DNA from: Seonamhaeicola maritimus
GTDB taxonomy: Bacteria > Bacteroidota > Bacteroidia > Flavobacteriales > Flavobacteriaceae
Direction: 5' to 3'
Assembly: GCF_008056315.1 (NCBI RefSeq)
Contig: NZ_VRKQ01000010.1
Coordinates: 682,001 to 746,000, forward strand
Length of the DNA: 64,000 bases
Positions within the stretch are counted from its first letter, which is position 1, and every line of letters begins with the position of its first letter. Positions 45,107 to 53,491 of the stretch are shown in pieces. A model generated the notes under the pieces. It was not told the origin of the DNA and made no database searches. It saw only the letters and a list, made by a program, of their open reading frames with translations. The position numbers were made by a program, and so were the translations under genes.

Positions 45107-46113
45107 AAATCATTAATTAAGTTCAAATGCCGAGAGGCAATTTTGTCATCAAACAATGATTTTTGAGCTTTTATTTGATGACAAAATTTATGATTAATAA
45201 GAAGTGCTTTTATATGGCTTTTAAACTCACCAACTTCATAGTTTTGCATGTCTCCTCCTTTATAGATTGCTTTGCTATTTAAAAACCCATTGTAAATTAA
45301 TTCTTGATTATCTACATAATATCCACTTAAAATTGGCATTTTAACACAAGAAAGTTCATACAAAATAGTGCTTGCCGGCGCAATAGCAAAATTACATTGT
45401 TGCATTACATTAATCATCTTTTGTTCTGAAAGGTTCCTGTGTGTATTTATTTTATCAGAATAGAATTCCTCCAAATCAAAAATTTCATTGTGCCTATAAG
45501 CACCCCCTAAAACAACATGAATCTTTTTGAATTGAGGTATTAGTAATAAGTCCTTAACGGCTTTTAAGGTTAAATTATAAGGGTCTGCACCTCCAAAGCA
45601 TACAAAAGCAGAATCAAGTACACTTATGGTTCTGACCTTTTTAGCTTCTTCTAAAAATAGGGGTCGTAGCATCGCATATCGGGTGCCTAGTGCTAATTTA
45701 GTGTAAGGTTCTTTGGAATAGTTTTTTTTCTGAATGTACGGCGAATGGTTTACAAGCACATCGGCATACATGTGCTCTTTTGCTAAATCATCAATATATA
45801 CTAACTTAAATCCTTTTTCTTTTACCTGTTTTTGATAAGATGATGTAAATTGATAACCATCTGCAACAATAATATGTGCTTGCGGTAGAAAATTAGTAGC
45901 AAGCCATTCAGGTTCTTCTTTAATAGAAATGGATTTTGGAATATTTACTATATTATATAATTTAGGTATTACAGAATTAGTTGAAGTTTCATGTGTTAAA
46001 AACACAAAATCGAAAGTGCCTTTAACAATTTCTACCAGACTGAATAATCTATAAAGATGCCCTAATCCTGTTTTGGAATTTCCATCTGCCCTAAAGATTA
46101 TTTTCTTGCCCAT
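45100..46113 (-). CDS. pseG: UDP-2,4-diamido-2,4,6-trideoxy-altropyranose hydrolase
   Basis: This 337-residue GT-B-fold hydrolase removes UDP before PseI acts. It begins FRADGNSKTGLGHLYRLFSL with the G-x-G-H catalytic His, then ADGYQFTSSYQKQ, YIDDLAKEHMYADVLVNHSP, VCFGGADPYNLT and the C-terminal FAIAPASTILYELSC donor site. It is of normal length for PseG, with no fused acetyltransferase domain, so PseH activity is not hidden here. It overlaps pseF by 23 bases and the formyltransferase by 7 bases. Confidence 0.92.
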   Translation of the reverse strand: MGKKIIFRADGNSKTGLGHLYRLFSLVEIVKGTFDFVFLTHETSTNSVIPKLYNIVNIPKSISIKEEPEWLATNFLPQAHIIVADGYQFTSSYQKQVKEKGFKLVYIDDLAKEHMYADVLVNHSPYIQKKNYSKEPYTKLALGTRYAMLRPLFLEEAKKVRTISVLDSAFVCFGGADPYNLTLKAVKDLLLIPQFKKIHVVLGGAYRHNEIFDLEEFYSDKINTHRNLSEQKMINVMQQCNFAIAPASTILYELSCVKMPILSGYYVDNQELIYNGFLNSKAIYKGGDMQNYEVGEFKSHIKALLINHKFCHQIKAQKSLFDDKIASRHLNLINDLC

Positions 46114-46795
46114 TAAGCATCAATTTATATTTAATTTCAGCTAATCGCCAATCAGTTTCCGAATCAATATCTTGTGCATATAACTCAGATATGACCAAAG
46201 CTCCTGAGTTAGCTGTGAAAAGTTTTTTTTCTTTTATAAAAGACGAAACTTTAACCCAATAAAACTGTCCAGAATCATGATACCTTGGTTCTAAGTCTTG
46301 TGATCGCGAATTCATATACTCGCTCCATACCATTTCTGCTTTTTGGTTTTCTATTTTTAGCGAACGCTGTATTGGAAACGAAAATTCAAGCACGGGAAAA
46401 ACACTGTCAAAATTATTGTTTGCAAGTGTATTATACGCCTCGGTAATTTTAGAAGGCGTAACAAAAGGCGCAGTAGGCAAAATACAGCAAACATTATTAA
46501 ATATTTGGTTATTTTCTTTGTACTGAAAGACCACTTCTTCTATAACATCTGCTAAGACCGCATAATCGTTGGCATTTGCTTTACTTCTTAAAAAAGGTAC
46601 TTTAGCACCATGTTCTAAAGCTATTTTTGCAATTTCATCATCATCGGTAGATACCATAACCTCATCAAATAAATTACTTTGTATCGCAGCTTTAATAGAA
46701 TATGCAATAATTGGTGTTCCCAAAAAAGACTTAATGTTTTTTTTAGGTATACGCTTACTACCTCCTCTTGCCGGAATTATTGCTAAATTAGCCAT
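46091..46795 (-). CDS. pseF: Pseudaminic acid cytidylyltransferase
   Basis: This 234-residue enzyme activates pseudaminate as the CMP-sugar. It has MANLAIIPARGGSKRIPKKN, VMVSTDDDEIAKIA and ILPTAPFVTPSKI, the CMP-sialate synthetase pattern. The start at ATG 46795 places the conserved IIPARGGSKRIP at residues 5-16; the ATG at 46840 would add 15 unconserved residues and lie within pseC. It overlaps pseC by eight bases. Confidence 0.92.
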   Translation of the reverse strand: MANLAIIPARGGSKRIPKKNIKSFLGTPIIAYSIKAAIQSNLFDEVMVSTDDDEIAKIALEHGAKVPFLRSKANANDYAVLADVIEEVVFQYKENNQIFNNVCCILPTAPFVTPSKITEAYNTLANNNFDSVFPVLEFSFPIQRSLKIENQKAEMVWSEYMNSRSQDLEPRYHDSGQFYWVKVSSFIKEKKLFTANSGALVISELYAQDIDSETDWRLAEIKYKLMLNGQENNL

Positions 46796-47933
46796 ATACA
46801 AACGATAACACTTTCTCAATAACAAATCTCTGTTCTTCATCTGTTAAGCTAGGATACATGGGCAAGCTAATACATTTAGAGTAATACATTTCAGAATTGC
46901 TTAAATCTGCACTTTCATATCCTATATCTTTATAATAAGGCAATGTATGTACGGGTATGTAATGTATTTGAGCAAAAATACGATGTGTTCTCAAAAAATC
47001 GTACAGCCCTTTTCTGTCTTCTACCTCTATAACAAATAGATGGTGTGCGTTATAGGCTCCTTTAGGCTGGTCTTGATAGTTAATTTTTCCTTTAAAAGCA
47101 TTCTTATAGGTGTTTGCTATTTCGTTTCGCCTAACAACTCCTTTATCGTTTTTCGCCAATTGGGTTATACCCAAAGCAGATTGTATATCGGTTAATCTGT
47201 AATTGTATCCTAATTCTTGCATTTCGTAGAACCAACCGCCATGGTTTTCGCTCATGTTATCCTTGGAAATACCATGGGTTCTTAATGATGCTAGTTTTTT
47301 ATAGAGCATTTCGGAATTTGTAGTCACCATTCCGCCCTCACCACAGGCAATATGTTTTACAGGGTGGAAAGAAAACACTCCAATATTGGCATAATTACCG
47401 TTACCACACATTTGTATATTACCCTTAGAATCGGTAAAGTAACCACCTGGAGCATGACATGCATCTTCAATAATCCAAAGCCCGTGTTTATCAGCTAATT
47501 CTCTAAAACCTTCCAAATTAACTGGTAATCCTGCAAAATCCACAGGTATTATGCCCTTAAAAAACCCTTTTGGTTTACTTTCAATTAATCTCTTAGTGTG
47601 CTCTAAGGATAATAGGAAAGTGTCCGGGTCTATATCAGAAAACCATACTTCCCCACCAACAAAGCGTACACAATTTGCTGACGCAGCAAAGGTAATAGGT
47701 GTAGTTATAACGCGCTCCCCAACTTTTAATCCTAATGCAGAAACAGCTATATGTAAACCTGATGTTGCATTATTTACAGCAACAGCATATTTTGCGCCTA
47801 CATATTTTGCGAATTTATCTTCGAATTCATTAACTTTAGGTCCTTGGGTTAAAAAATCTGCTTGTAAAGTAGACACCACAGCGTCAATATCTTCTTGATC
47901 AATTTTCTGTCTTCCGTAAGGTATTGCTTGCAT
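46788..47933 (-). CDS. pseC: UDP-4-amino-4,6-dideoxy-N-acetyl-beta-L-altrosamine transaminase
   Basis: This 381-residue PLP enzyme of the DegT/DnrJ family transfers an amino group from glutamate to C4 of PseB's keto product. It has AIPYGRQKIDQEDIDAVV, ATSGLHIAVSALGL, IIEDACHAPGG, the PLP lysine in VFSFHPVKHIACGEGGMV, and GYNYRLTDIQSALG. The start ATG follows pseB with one base shared. Order and overlap put it in one operon with pseB and pseF. Confidence 0.94.
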   Translation of the reverse strand: MQAIPYGRQKIDQEDIDAVVSTLQADFLTQGPKVNEFEDKFAKYVGAKYAVAVNNATSGLHIAVSALGLKVGERVITTPITFAASANCVRFVGGEVWFSDIDPDTFLLSLEHTKRLIESKPKGFFKGIIPVDFAGLPVNLEGFRELADKHGLWIIEDACHAPGGYFTDSKGNIQMCGNGNYANIGVFSFHPVKHIACGEGGMVTTNSEMLYKKLASLRTHGISKDNMSENHGGWFYEMQELGYNYRLTDIQSALGITQLAKNDKGVVRRNEIANTYKNAFKGKINYQDQPKGAYNAHHLFVIEVEDRKGLYDFLRTHRIFAQIHYIPVHTLPYYKDIGYESADLSNSEMYYSKCISLPMYPSLTDEEQRFVIEKVLSFVYG

Positions 47934-48949
47934 TATGCCTTGAAATTACTATCTACGTGTTCTTTTATCAAACTTCTTAAAGTATCTACTGTCTCCCAGT
48001 CTGTGTTGTCTCCAGAATTATAGCTAAATCCCAACTCTACTTTTTTTGCTTTAAAGGATTCAATATAATTATCTAGTTTCCAGTTATGGGTTGCCGGCAA
48101 AATAGTGTAATATTTGCCCAAATCATAAGTATAGAAAGAATCTGAAGGTGTTATCATTTCTTCATGCACTTTTTCACCTGGTCTAATACCTACTATAGGC
48201 TTTTCGCATTCTGGTCCAATGGCATTTGCTACATCCATAATTTTATATGAAGGTATTTTTGGAACAAAAAGTTCACCACCCCATGCATGTTCTAGGGCAT
48301 GCATTACCATATCTACACCACCTTGAAGTGATATATTAAACCTTGTCATATTTGGGTCTGTTATAGGTAATTCTCCTTCTTTCTTTTTATTGATAAAAAA
48401 TGGTATTACAGAACCATTAGACCCCATTACATTTCCATATCTGACTACCGAAAATTTTATTGGATTTTCTCCTTTAATATTATTGGCAGCGACAAACAAC
48501 TTATCAGAGGTTAGTTTAGTAGCACCATATAGATTTATTGGCGCGCATGCCTTATCTGTAGATAGTGCTACAACGCGCTGTACTTTAGTCTTAAAACATG
48601 CTTCTACAACATTTTCAGCACCACCTATATTGGTCTTTATACATTCATCAGGATTATATTCAGCTATATGAACATGTTTCATTGCTGCAGCATGAATTAC
48701 ATAATCCACCCCTTGAAAAGCCCTTACCAGTCGCTCCTTATCTCTTACATCACCAATAAAATAACGTATTTGAGGATATTTAGTGTCAGGGTATTCTTGA
48801 GCCATCTGGAATTGTTTCTGCTCATCGCGAGAATAAATTATTAGCCTCCTAACTTCTGGATTATTTTTTAGAATATGACTGGTTAGTGCTTTTCCAAGGG
48901 ATCCCGTACCCCCTGTTATTAAAATAGATTTTCCTTTTAAATCAAACAT
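47933..48949 (-). CDS. pseB: UDP-N-acetylglucosamine 4,6-dehydratase (5-inverting)
   Basis: This 338-residue SDR starts the pseudaminate pathway by dehydrating UDP-GlcNAc with C5 inversion. It has ILITGGTGSLGKALTSHIL, YSRDEQKQFQMAQEY, HAAAMKHVHIAEYNPDEC, LSTDKACAPINLYGATKL and PGEKVHEEMITPSD. The short single-domain form without membrane helices separates it from the PglF/WbpM type. It is the first gene of the pse operon, with a full consensus promoter 33 bases upstream. Confidence 0.95.
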   Translation of the reverse strand: MFDLKGKSILITGGTGSLGKALTSHILKNNPEVRRLIIYSRDEQKQFQMAQEYPDTKYPQIRYFIGDVRDKERLVRAFQGVDYVIHAAAMKHVHIAEYNPDECIKTNIGGAENVVEACFKTKVQRVVALSTDKACAPINLYGATKLTSDKLFVAANNIKGENPIKFSVVRYGNVMGSNGSVIPFFINKKKEGELPITDPNMTRFNISLQGGVDMVMHALEHAWGGELFVPKIPSYKIMDVANAIGPECEKPIVGIRPGEKVHEEMITPSDSFYTYDLGKYYTILPATHNWKLDNYIESFKAKKVELGFSYNSGDNTDWETVDTLRSLIKEHVDSNFKA

Positions 48950-48981
48950 ATTATTTTATAAATATAAATTTTTATATCCTG

Positions 48982-49011
48982 CAAATCTAATATAAATGTT
49001 CGTGTTGACAA
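48982..49011 (-). promoter_or_regulatory. Consensus promoter of the pseB operon
   Basis: On the minus strand TTG (49011-49009), 19 bases, then TAGATTTG (48989-48982): a complete match to TTG-N17-23-TAnnTTTG. It lies 33 bases before the pseB ATG in a 180-base gap with no other structure. It shows that the pse module can be transcribed apart from the genes upstream. Confidence 0.78.
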
Positions 49012-49129
49012 GCTAAACAATAATGGTTATTTCAATACTTAAATATTCTCATCATAACTATTAAGGAAGTTATTCAAGTTTTATTTATTTTAGACCTTCC
49101 TCCAATTTATAATCCTAGACTAATAATAC

Positions 49130-50266
49130 CTAATCATCTATATGCATTAATACAACCTCTGCAATGGTTTCCTTCTCTGTTTTTGTTAAATTAGAGCCAG
49201 ACGGCAAACATAACCCTTGTTCGAATATTGACTCGGCAATCCTATTTCCATAAAATGAATAACTACTAAAAATAGGCTGCATATGTAAAGGTTTCCACAT
49301 TAATTTAGACTCTATATTATTTGTTTTGAAAAGATCAAACAATCTCTTTACATCCTCAATAGGTTCATCTTTTTTTAATAAAATACACGTTAGCCAATGA
49401 TTCGACTTTATTTTGGAATTATATTCTGAAAAAACTTCTATAAATTTATAGGGCTTAAATAAATTATAATAAAACTTATTATTCGACCTTCTTATAGAAA
49501 TATAACCATCTAAAACCTCCATTTGTCCTCTTCCAATACCTGCCGAAATATTGCTCATTCTATAATTAAACCCTAATTGACTATGCTGATAATAAGGTAA
49601 ATTATCCTTAGCCTGCGTAGCCAAATAAATCGTTTTTTCCTTAAGCGGCTTACTTTTTGTAACTAGAGCTCCACCGCCCGAAGTGGTAATTACTTTATTA
49701 CCATTAAATGAGAATATCCCAAAATCTCCAAGCGTACCACATTTTTGACCGTTATATTCTGAACCTAATGCTTCGGCAGCATCTTCAATAATTGGAATAC
49801 CATATTTCTTAGAAATCCTTATTATTTCATCCATTTTTGCTGGCATACCAAAAATATGCACTAAAATAATTACTTTAGGCTTTATTCCTTTTTTAATTCG
49901 GTCTTTAATAGCTTCCTCGAGATAATTGGGACACATATTCCAAGTTTCCCTTTCACTATCCACAAATACTGGTATAGCTCCTTGATATAATATTGGAAAA
50001 GCAGAAGCTGCAAACGTTAAGCTTTGGCAAATTACTTCATCACCCTTCTCAACTCCCGCCAATATTAAAGCTAAATGTATTGCTGCAGTTCCTGAAGATA
50101 GGGCCGTAACATGGTTTCCTTCTCCTAAATAGTTTTCTAAATCTTTTTCAAAATTAGATATATTAGCTCCAACTGGCGCCACCCAGTTGGTGTCAATCGC
50201 CTCCTTAATATACTTAAGTTCACCTCCTCCCATATGAGGAGATGACAATCTAATTCTTGAACTCAT
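49130..50266 (-). CDS. DegT/DnrJ/EryC1-family PLP aminotransferase (PglE-like)
   Basis: This 378-residue PLP enzyme has RIRLSSPHMGGGELKYI, ALSSGTAAIHLALI, IPIIEDAAEALGSEYNGQ, the PLP lysine in FSFNGNKVITTSGGGAL, and GFNYRMSNISAGIGRGQ. It resembles UDP-4-keto-hexose transaminases such as PglE that make bacillosamine-type 4-amino sugars. The PglC-like transferase just upstream (four-base overlap) fits, but the matching dehydratase (PglF) and acetyltransferase (PglD) are not in the window. The 180 bases after it end the module before the pse promoter. Confidence 0.85.
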   Translation of the reverse strand: MSSRIRLSSPHMGGGELKYIKEAIDTNWVAPVGANISNFEKDLENYLGEGNHVTALSSGTAAIHLALILAGVEKGDEVICQSLTFAASAFPILYQGAIPVFVDSERETWNMCPNYLEEAIKDRIKKGIKPKVIILVHIFGMPAKMDEIIRISKKYGIPIIEDAAEALGSEYNGQKCGTLGDFGIFSFNGNKVITTSGGGALVTKSKPLKEKTIYLATQAKDNLPYYQHSQLGFNYRMSNISAGIGRGQMEVLDGYISIRRSNNKFYYNLFKPYKFIEVFSEYNSKIKSNHWLTCILLKKDEPIEDVKRLFDLFKTNNIESKLMWKPLHMQPIFSSYSFYGNRIAESIFEQGLCLPSGSNLTKTEKETIAEVVLMHIDD

Positions 50267-50859
50267 ACTTCCAAAATAGTTCTAAGTATTATTCTCAAAT
50301 CATTTATAAAACTATAATTTTCTATATAAGCTTTATTCAATTCCACTTTTTTAGGCCAAATTACTGTTCTATTATATTTCTCAGGATTCCTCTTCTGATT
50401 TAACGTAGCTTCTTCATCTCTAAAATATAACGAAGCTATTCCTGTTATACCTGGTCTTACAGTAAGAATGATTCGATCTTCTCCTGACAAGTTATTAGCA
50501 AACCCTTTTAAGTCTGGTCTAGGCCCAACAAAACTCATGTCACCTATTAGAACATTTATAAGTTGGGGTAATTCATCTAACTTTGATTTTCTTAAAAATT
50601 TACCTAAACTAGATATCCTTTCAGAATTTTTAGAGTTAGTTTTAATGGTTCTAATCTTATAAATGTTAAATAACCTTCCTTCCTTTCCAACTCGAATCTG
50701 ATTAAAAATTCCTTTTTGTCTGGTATCTAGAAAAGCAATAAATGCTAAAAGAACAATGAGCCACCATAAAACAATCAGCCCTAGTATAGACAAACATATA
50801 TCAAAAACCCTTTTCAATATAATGTCTCTCTTTTTCAATTCGTTGTTTTTAATAAACAA
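50263..50859 (-). CDS. Monotopic phosphoglycosyl transferase (PglC-like initiating enzyme)
   Basis: This 198-residue enzyme has one N-terminal membrane hairpin (RVFDICLSILGLIVLWWLIVLLAF) and the catalytic module GIFNQIRVGKEGRLFNIYKIRT, KSKLDELPQLINVLIGDMSFVGPRPDL and VRPGITGIASLYFR. It transfers a sugar phosphate from a UDP-sugar to undecaprenyl phosphate. The short form is that of PglC, which often uses diNAc-bacillosamine or another N-acetylated 4-amino sugar; the neighbouring transaminase supports this. It starts one base after the stop of the UDP-HexNAc dehydrogenase gene. Confidence 0.9.
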   Translation of the reverse strand: MFIKNNELKKRDIILKRVFDICLSILGLIVLWWLIVLLAFIAFLDTRQKGIFNQIRVGKEGRLFNIYKIRTIKTNSKNSERISSLGKFLRKSKLDELPQLINVLIGDMSFVGPRPDLKGFANNLSGEDRIILTVRPGITGIASLYFRDEEATLNQKRNPEKYNRTVIWPKKVELNKAYIENYSFINDLRIILRTILEV

Positions 50860-52128
50860 TTACAGCCTATCGGTAATAACATCTCGAGGCAAAACACTCT
50901 TTACATCATAAATGACACAGTCTCCTCTTTGAATAAATTGGTTGTAGTCAATAGATTTAAAAGCATCATGTCCCACGGCAAGTACAACAGCATCGTAACT
51001 ATAGTTTATCTTCTTAATCAAATCTAAATCATATTCCTTTTTCACCTCTTCCTCAATTGCATATGGATCATAAACATCTATTTCAACTCCAAAACCATGA
51101 AGTTCTCTTACCACATCAATAACTCTGGAATTTCTAATATCTGGACAATTCTCTTTAAATGTAATTCCAAGTACTAAAATTTTAGCACCTTTAATAATAC
51201 TTCCCCTATCCACCAATAATTTAATAACCTTATTTGCCACATGAACTCCCATATTATCATTTACACGTCTTCCTGATAAAATAACATCAGGATGATAACC
51301 TAAACTTTCAGCTTTATGAGTTAAATAATAAGGGTCTACACCTATACAATGGCCGCCAACTAGACCTGGCCTAAACGGTAAGAAGTTCCATTTTGTGCCG
51401 GCTGCTTCTAAAACTTCTAGGGTATCTATATCAAGCTTATCGAATATTAGTGCTAGTTCATTCATTAAAGAAATATTTAAATCTCTCTGAATATTCTCAA
51501 TTATTTTACCAGCTTCCGCTACTTTCAAACTTGAAGCTTTATGAGTGCCAACAGTTACAATACTTTTATATAAACTATCTACTATATTTGCTATTTCTGG
51601 TGTACTCCCAGAGGTGATCTTAACAATATTATGAACCTTCCTTACAGGGTCTCCAGGGTTAATTCTTTCAGGAGAATAGCCACAATAAAAATCTATATTA
51701 AACCTCAGTCCGCTAGATTGTACCAACTCCGGCACACATACTTCTTCAGTACAGCCGGGATAAACTGTTGATTCATATATAACTATGTTCCCTTTTGACA
51801 GATACTTACCAACGGTCCGACTAGCTTCAATTAAAAAATTCAAGTTTGGTCTATTAAACTCATCAATTGGTGTTGGCACGGTTACAATATAAATATCCGC
51901 ATCCTCAATATCCTTTTCTTTAAAGGAAAATTTAATTGCTTTTGCTTCTAAAAAATCGCTCTTCAATATTTCTGAAGTAGTATCTATCCCTTTTTCTAAT
52001 TCCTTAACTCTATATTCGTTTACATCAAACCCTACAACATCAAATCCCTTTTTTGAAAATTCAATTCCTAAAGGCAAACCAACATATCCTAAACCTACTA
52101 CGGCAATTTTTAAGTTTTTTATTTCCAT
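50860..52128 (-). CDS. UDP-N-acetylhexosamine 6-dehydrogenase (TviB/WbpA-like)
   Basis: This 422-residue nucleotide-sugar dehydrogenase has VVGLGYVGLPLGIEFSKKG, TVPTPIDEFNRPNL, YESTVYPGCTEEV, the catalytic cysteine in GGHCIGVDPYYLTHKAE, LGITFKENCPDIRNS and the C-terminal YDVKSVLP. The GGHCIGVDPYYL form is that of enzymes acting on UDP-GlcNAc, UDP-GalNAc or UDP-ManNAc, giving a hexosaminuronic acid. It is distinct from the eukaryote-like UDP-glucose dehydrogenase at 32222. It follows the shortened rfbD after 37 bases. Confidence 0.9.
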   Translation of the reverse strand: MEIKNLKIAVVGLGYVGLPLGIEFSKKGFDVVGFDVNEYRVKELEKGIDTTSEILKSDFLEAKAIKFSFKEKDIEDADIYIVTVPTPIDEFNRPNLNFLIEASRTVGKYLSKGNIVIYESTVYPGCTEEVCVPELVQSSGLRFNIDFYCGYSPERINPGDPVRKVHNIVKITSGSTPEIANIVDSLYKSIVTVGTHKASSLKVAEAGKIIENIQRDLNISLMNELALIFDKLDIDTLEVLEAAGTKWNFLPFRPGLVGGHCIGVDPYYLTHKAESLGYHPDVILSGRRVNDNMGVHVANKVIKLLVDRGSIIKGAKILVLGITFKENCPDIRNSRVIDVVRELHGFGVEIDVYDPYAIEEEVKKEYDLDLIKKINYSYDAVVLAVGHDAFKSIDYNQFIQRGDCVIYDVKSVLPRDVITDRL

Positions 52129-52165
52129 CTATTTCAAAAGTAACCAAATTTGCGCAAAACACTTG

Positions 52166-52945
52166 TTATCCCAAGGCACTATATTTAGGCCTTTTTGCTA
52201 AAGTGTTAAATGAATCTACTTCGACTAATTCAACATTTTCAATTTTGTTCTCAATTACTATTAATTTGGCAAAATCATACCAAGTCATGCTTTTTGATCC
52301 TGAGAAATGAACCAACCCATAATCAGACGAATTTGTCTGGATTAATTTAATAATAAAATTTGCCAAATCAACAGTATCCGTTGGATTCGCCTTCTGGTCT
52401 GTGGTAATCGATAGTTTGTTTCCTTTACTAACCTCATTTAAAACAAACCTATAAAAATTCTTCCCATACTTTTTACTATATAACCATGAGGTTCTAACAA
52501 TAAAATACTTGTCTAGAGTCATTTGAATATGTTGCTCACCCAGTAATTTAGATTTCCCGTATTCATTGATGGGATTAGGAATATCATCTATGGTATAAGG
52601 CGATTTTTTAGCACCATCAAACACATAGTCCGTAGAAATGTGAACGAGAATCACATTATAATTTTTACAAACCTGTGCTAAATTCTTAACTGATTCTGCA
52701 TTTATCTTATAAGCGATATCAGGTGTCTTTTCAGCTTGTTCCACATTAGTATAAGCTGCACAATTGATACAGTAATCAAATTCATTAGAATTAAAGTCCT
52801 TTTTAAGATTATCTGTTTTAGATATATCTAATTCTTCTTTTGAAACAAAATAAAAATCAATCAACTCCTTATATTTTGGAGCTAAATCTTGGAATGTCTT
52901 GCCCAATTGTCCATCAGCACCTGTAACTAAAACTTTAATAGGCAT
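52166..52945 (-). CDS. rfbD: dTDP-4-dehydrorhamnose reductase, C-terminally shortened
   Basis: This 259-residue SDR reduces the keto sugar to dTDP-L-rhamnose with NAD(P)H. It has VLVTGADGQLGKTFQ, NCAAYTNVEQAEK, HISTDYVFDG, catalytic YGKSKLLGE (Tyr-x3-Lys), VRTSWLYSKKYGKNF, TDQKANPTDTVDLANF and LVHFSGSKSMTWYDFA. The family continues some 25-30 residues past RPKYS, but here the ORF stops three codons later (ALG). Reading on in the +1 frame gives LGITSVLRKFGYF and a stop, which looks like a remnant of the usual C-terminal segment. The active site is intact, so it may still work. Confidence 0.88.
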   Translation of the reverse strand: MPIKVLVTGADGQLGKTFQDLAPKYKELIDFYFVSKEELDISKTDNLKKDFNSNEFDYCINCAAYTNVEQAEKTPDIAYKINAESVKNLAQVCKNYNVILVHISTDYVFDGAKKSPYTIDDIPNPINEYGKSKLLGEQHIQMTLDKYFIVRTSWLYSKKYGKNFYRFVLNEVSKGNKLSITTDQKANPTDTVDLANFIIKLIQTNSSDYGLVHFSGSKSMTWYDFAKLIVIENKIENVELVEVDSFNTLAKRPKYSALG

Positions 52946-53486
52946 TTAACAAAGTCTCTAAGGTTGGTAGATTTTTGTCTTTTTCTGAAACAATTAGTTG
53001 ATTATGCGATACGCCCCAATCAATATTTAATTTTTCATCATTAAACAGTATTCCAGATTCTGAAGCTTTGTTATAATAACTGTCACATTTATATGAAAAG
53101 ATTGTACCTTCTTCTAAGGCTAAAAACCCATGTGCAAACCACTTGGGAATGTATAATTGCCTTTTTTCTACATCATCAAGAATTATTGAAAAATGCTTGC
53201 CGAATGTTTCAGAGTTTTCTCGAATATCAACGCATACATCTAAAACCCTACCTTTTATGACACTAACAAGTTTTGCTTGAGCAAATTCGCCCGTTTGAAA
53301 ATGAAGCCCTCTCAATACTCCTTTAGCAGATATAGATAAATTGTCTTGAACAAAATTAGGTTTAACTCCTGTTTTCTCTTCAAAAAGTATTTCATTGAAA
53401 TTTTCAAGAAAAAGTCCCCTATCATCTTTAAAAATACTAGGTTTGATAAGCAAACAGCCTTCTAAAGTGGTCTCTTCAACTATCAT
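52935..53486 (-). CDS. rfbC: dTDP-4-dehydrorhamnose 3,5-epimerase
   Basis: This 183-residue cupin enzyme inverts C3 and C5 of dTDP-4-keto-6-deoxyglucose. It has TTLEGCLLIKPSIFKDDRG, the catalytic His region RGLHFQTGEFAQAKLVSV, DVCVDIRENSETFGKH and YIPKWFAHGFLALEEGT. Full length. It overlaps rfbD by 11 bases and follows rfbA by five. Confidence 0.95.
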   Translation of the reverse strand: MIVEETTLEGCLLIKPSIFKDDRGLFLENFNEILFEEKTGVKPNFVQDNLSISAKGVLRGLHFQTGEFAQAKLVSVIKGRVLDVCVDIRENSETFGKHFSIILDDVEKRQLYIPKWFAHGFLALEEGTIFSYKCDSYYNKASESGILFNDEKLNIDWGVSHNQLIVSEKDKNLPTLETLLNAY

Positions 53487-53491
53487 GAATG

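Noticed and set aside
45100-46113. PseG fused with PseH, which would explain the missing acetyltransferase
   Set aside because: PseG is 337 residues, its usual single-domain length, with no GNAT motif at the end.
47551-47898. 115-codon plus-strand ORF opposite pseC
   Set aside because: The longest antisense ORF here, but low-complexity composition mirrors the conserved pseC codons; no promoter or start context.
48950-49129. Terminator or tRNA in the gap between the aminotransferase and pseB
   Set aside because: No stable stem with T run and no tRNA-like arms; only the pseB promoter is seen.
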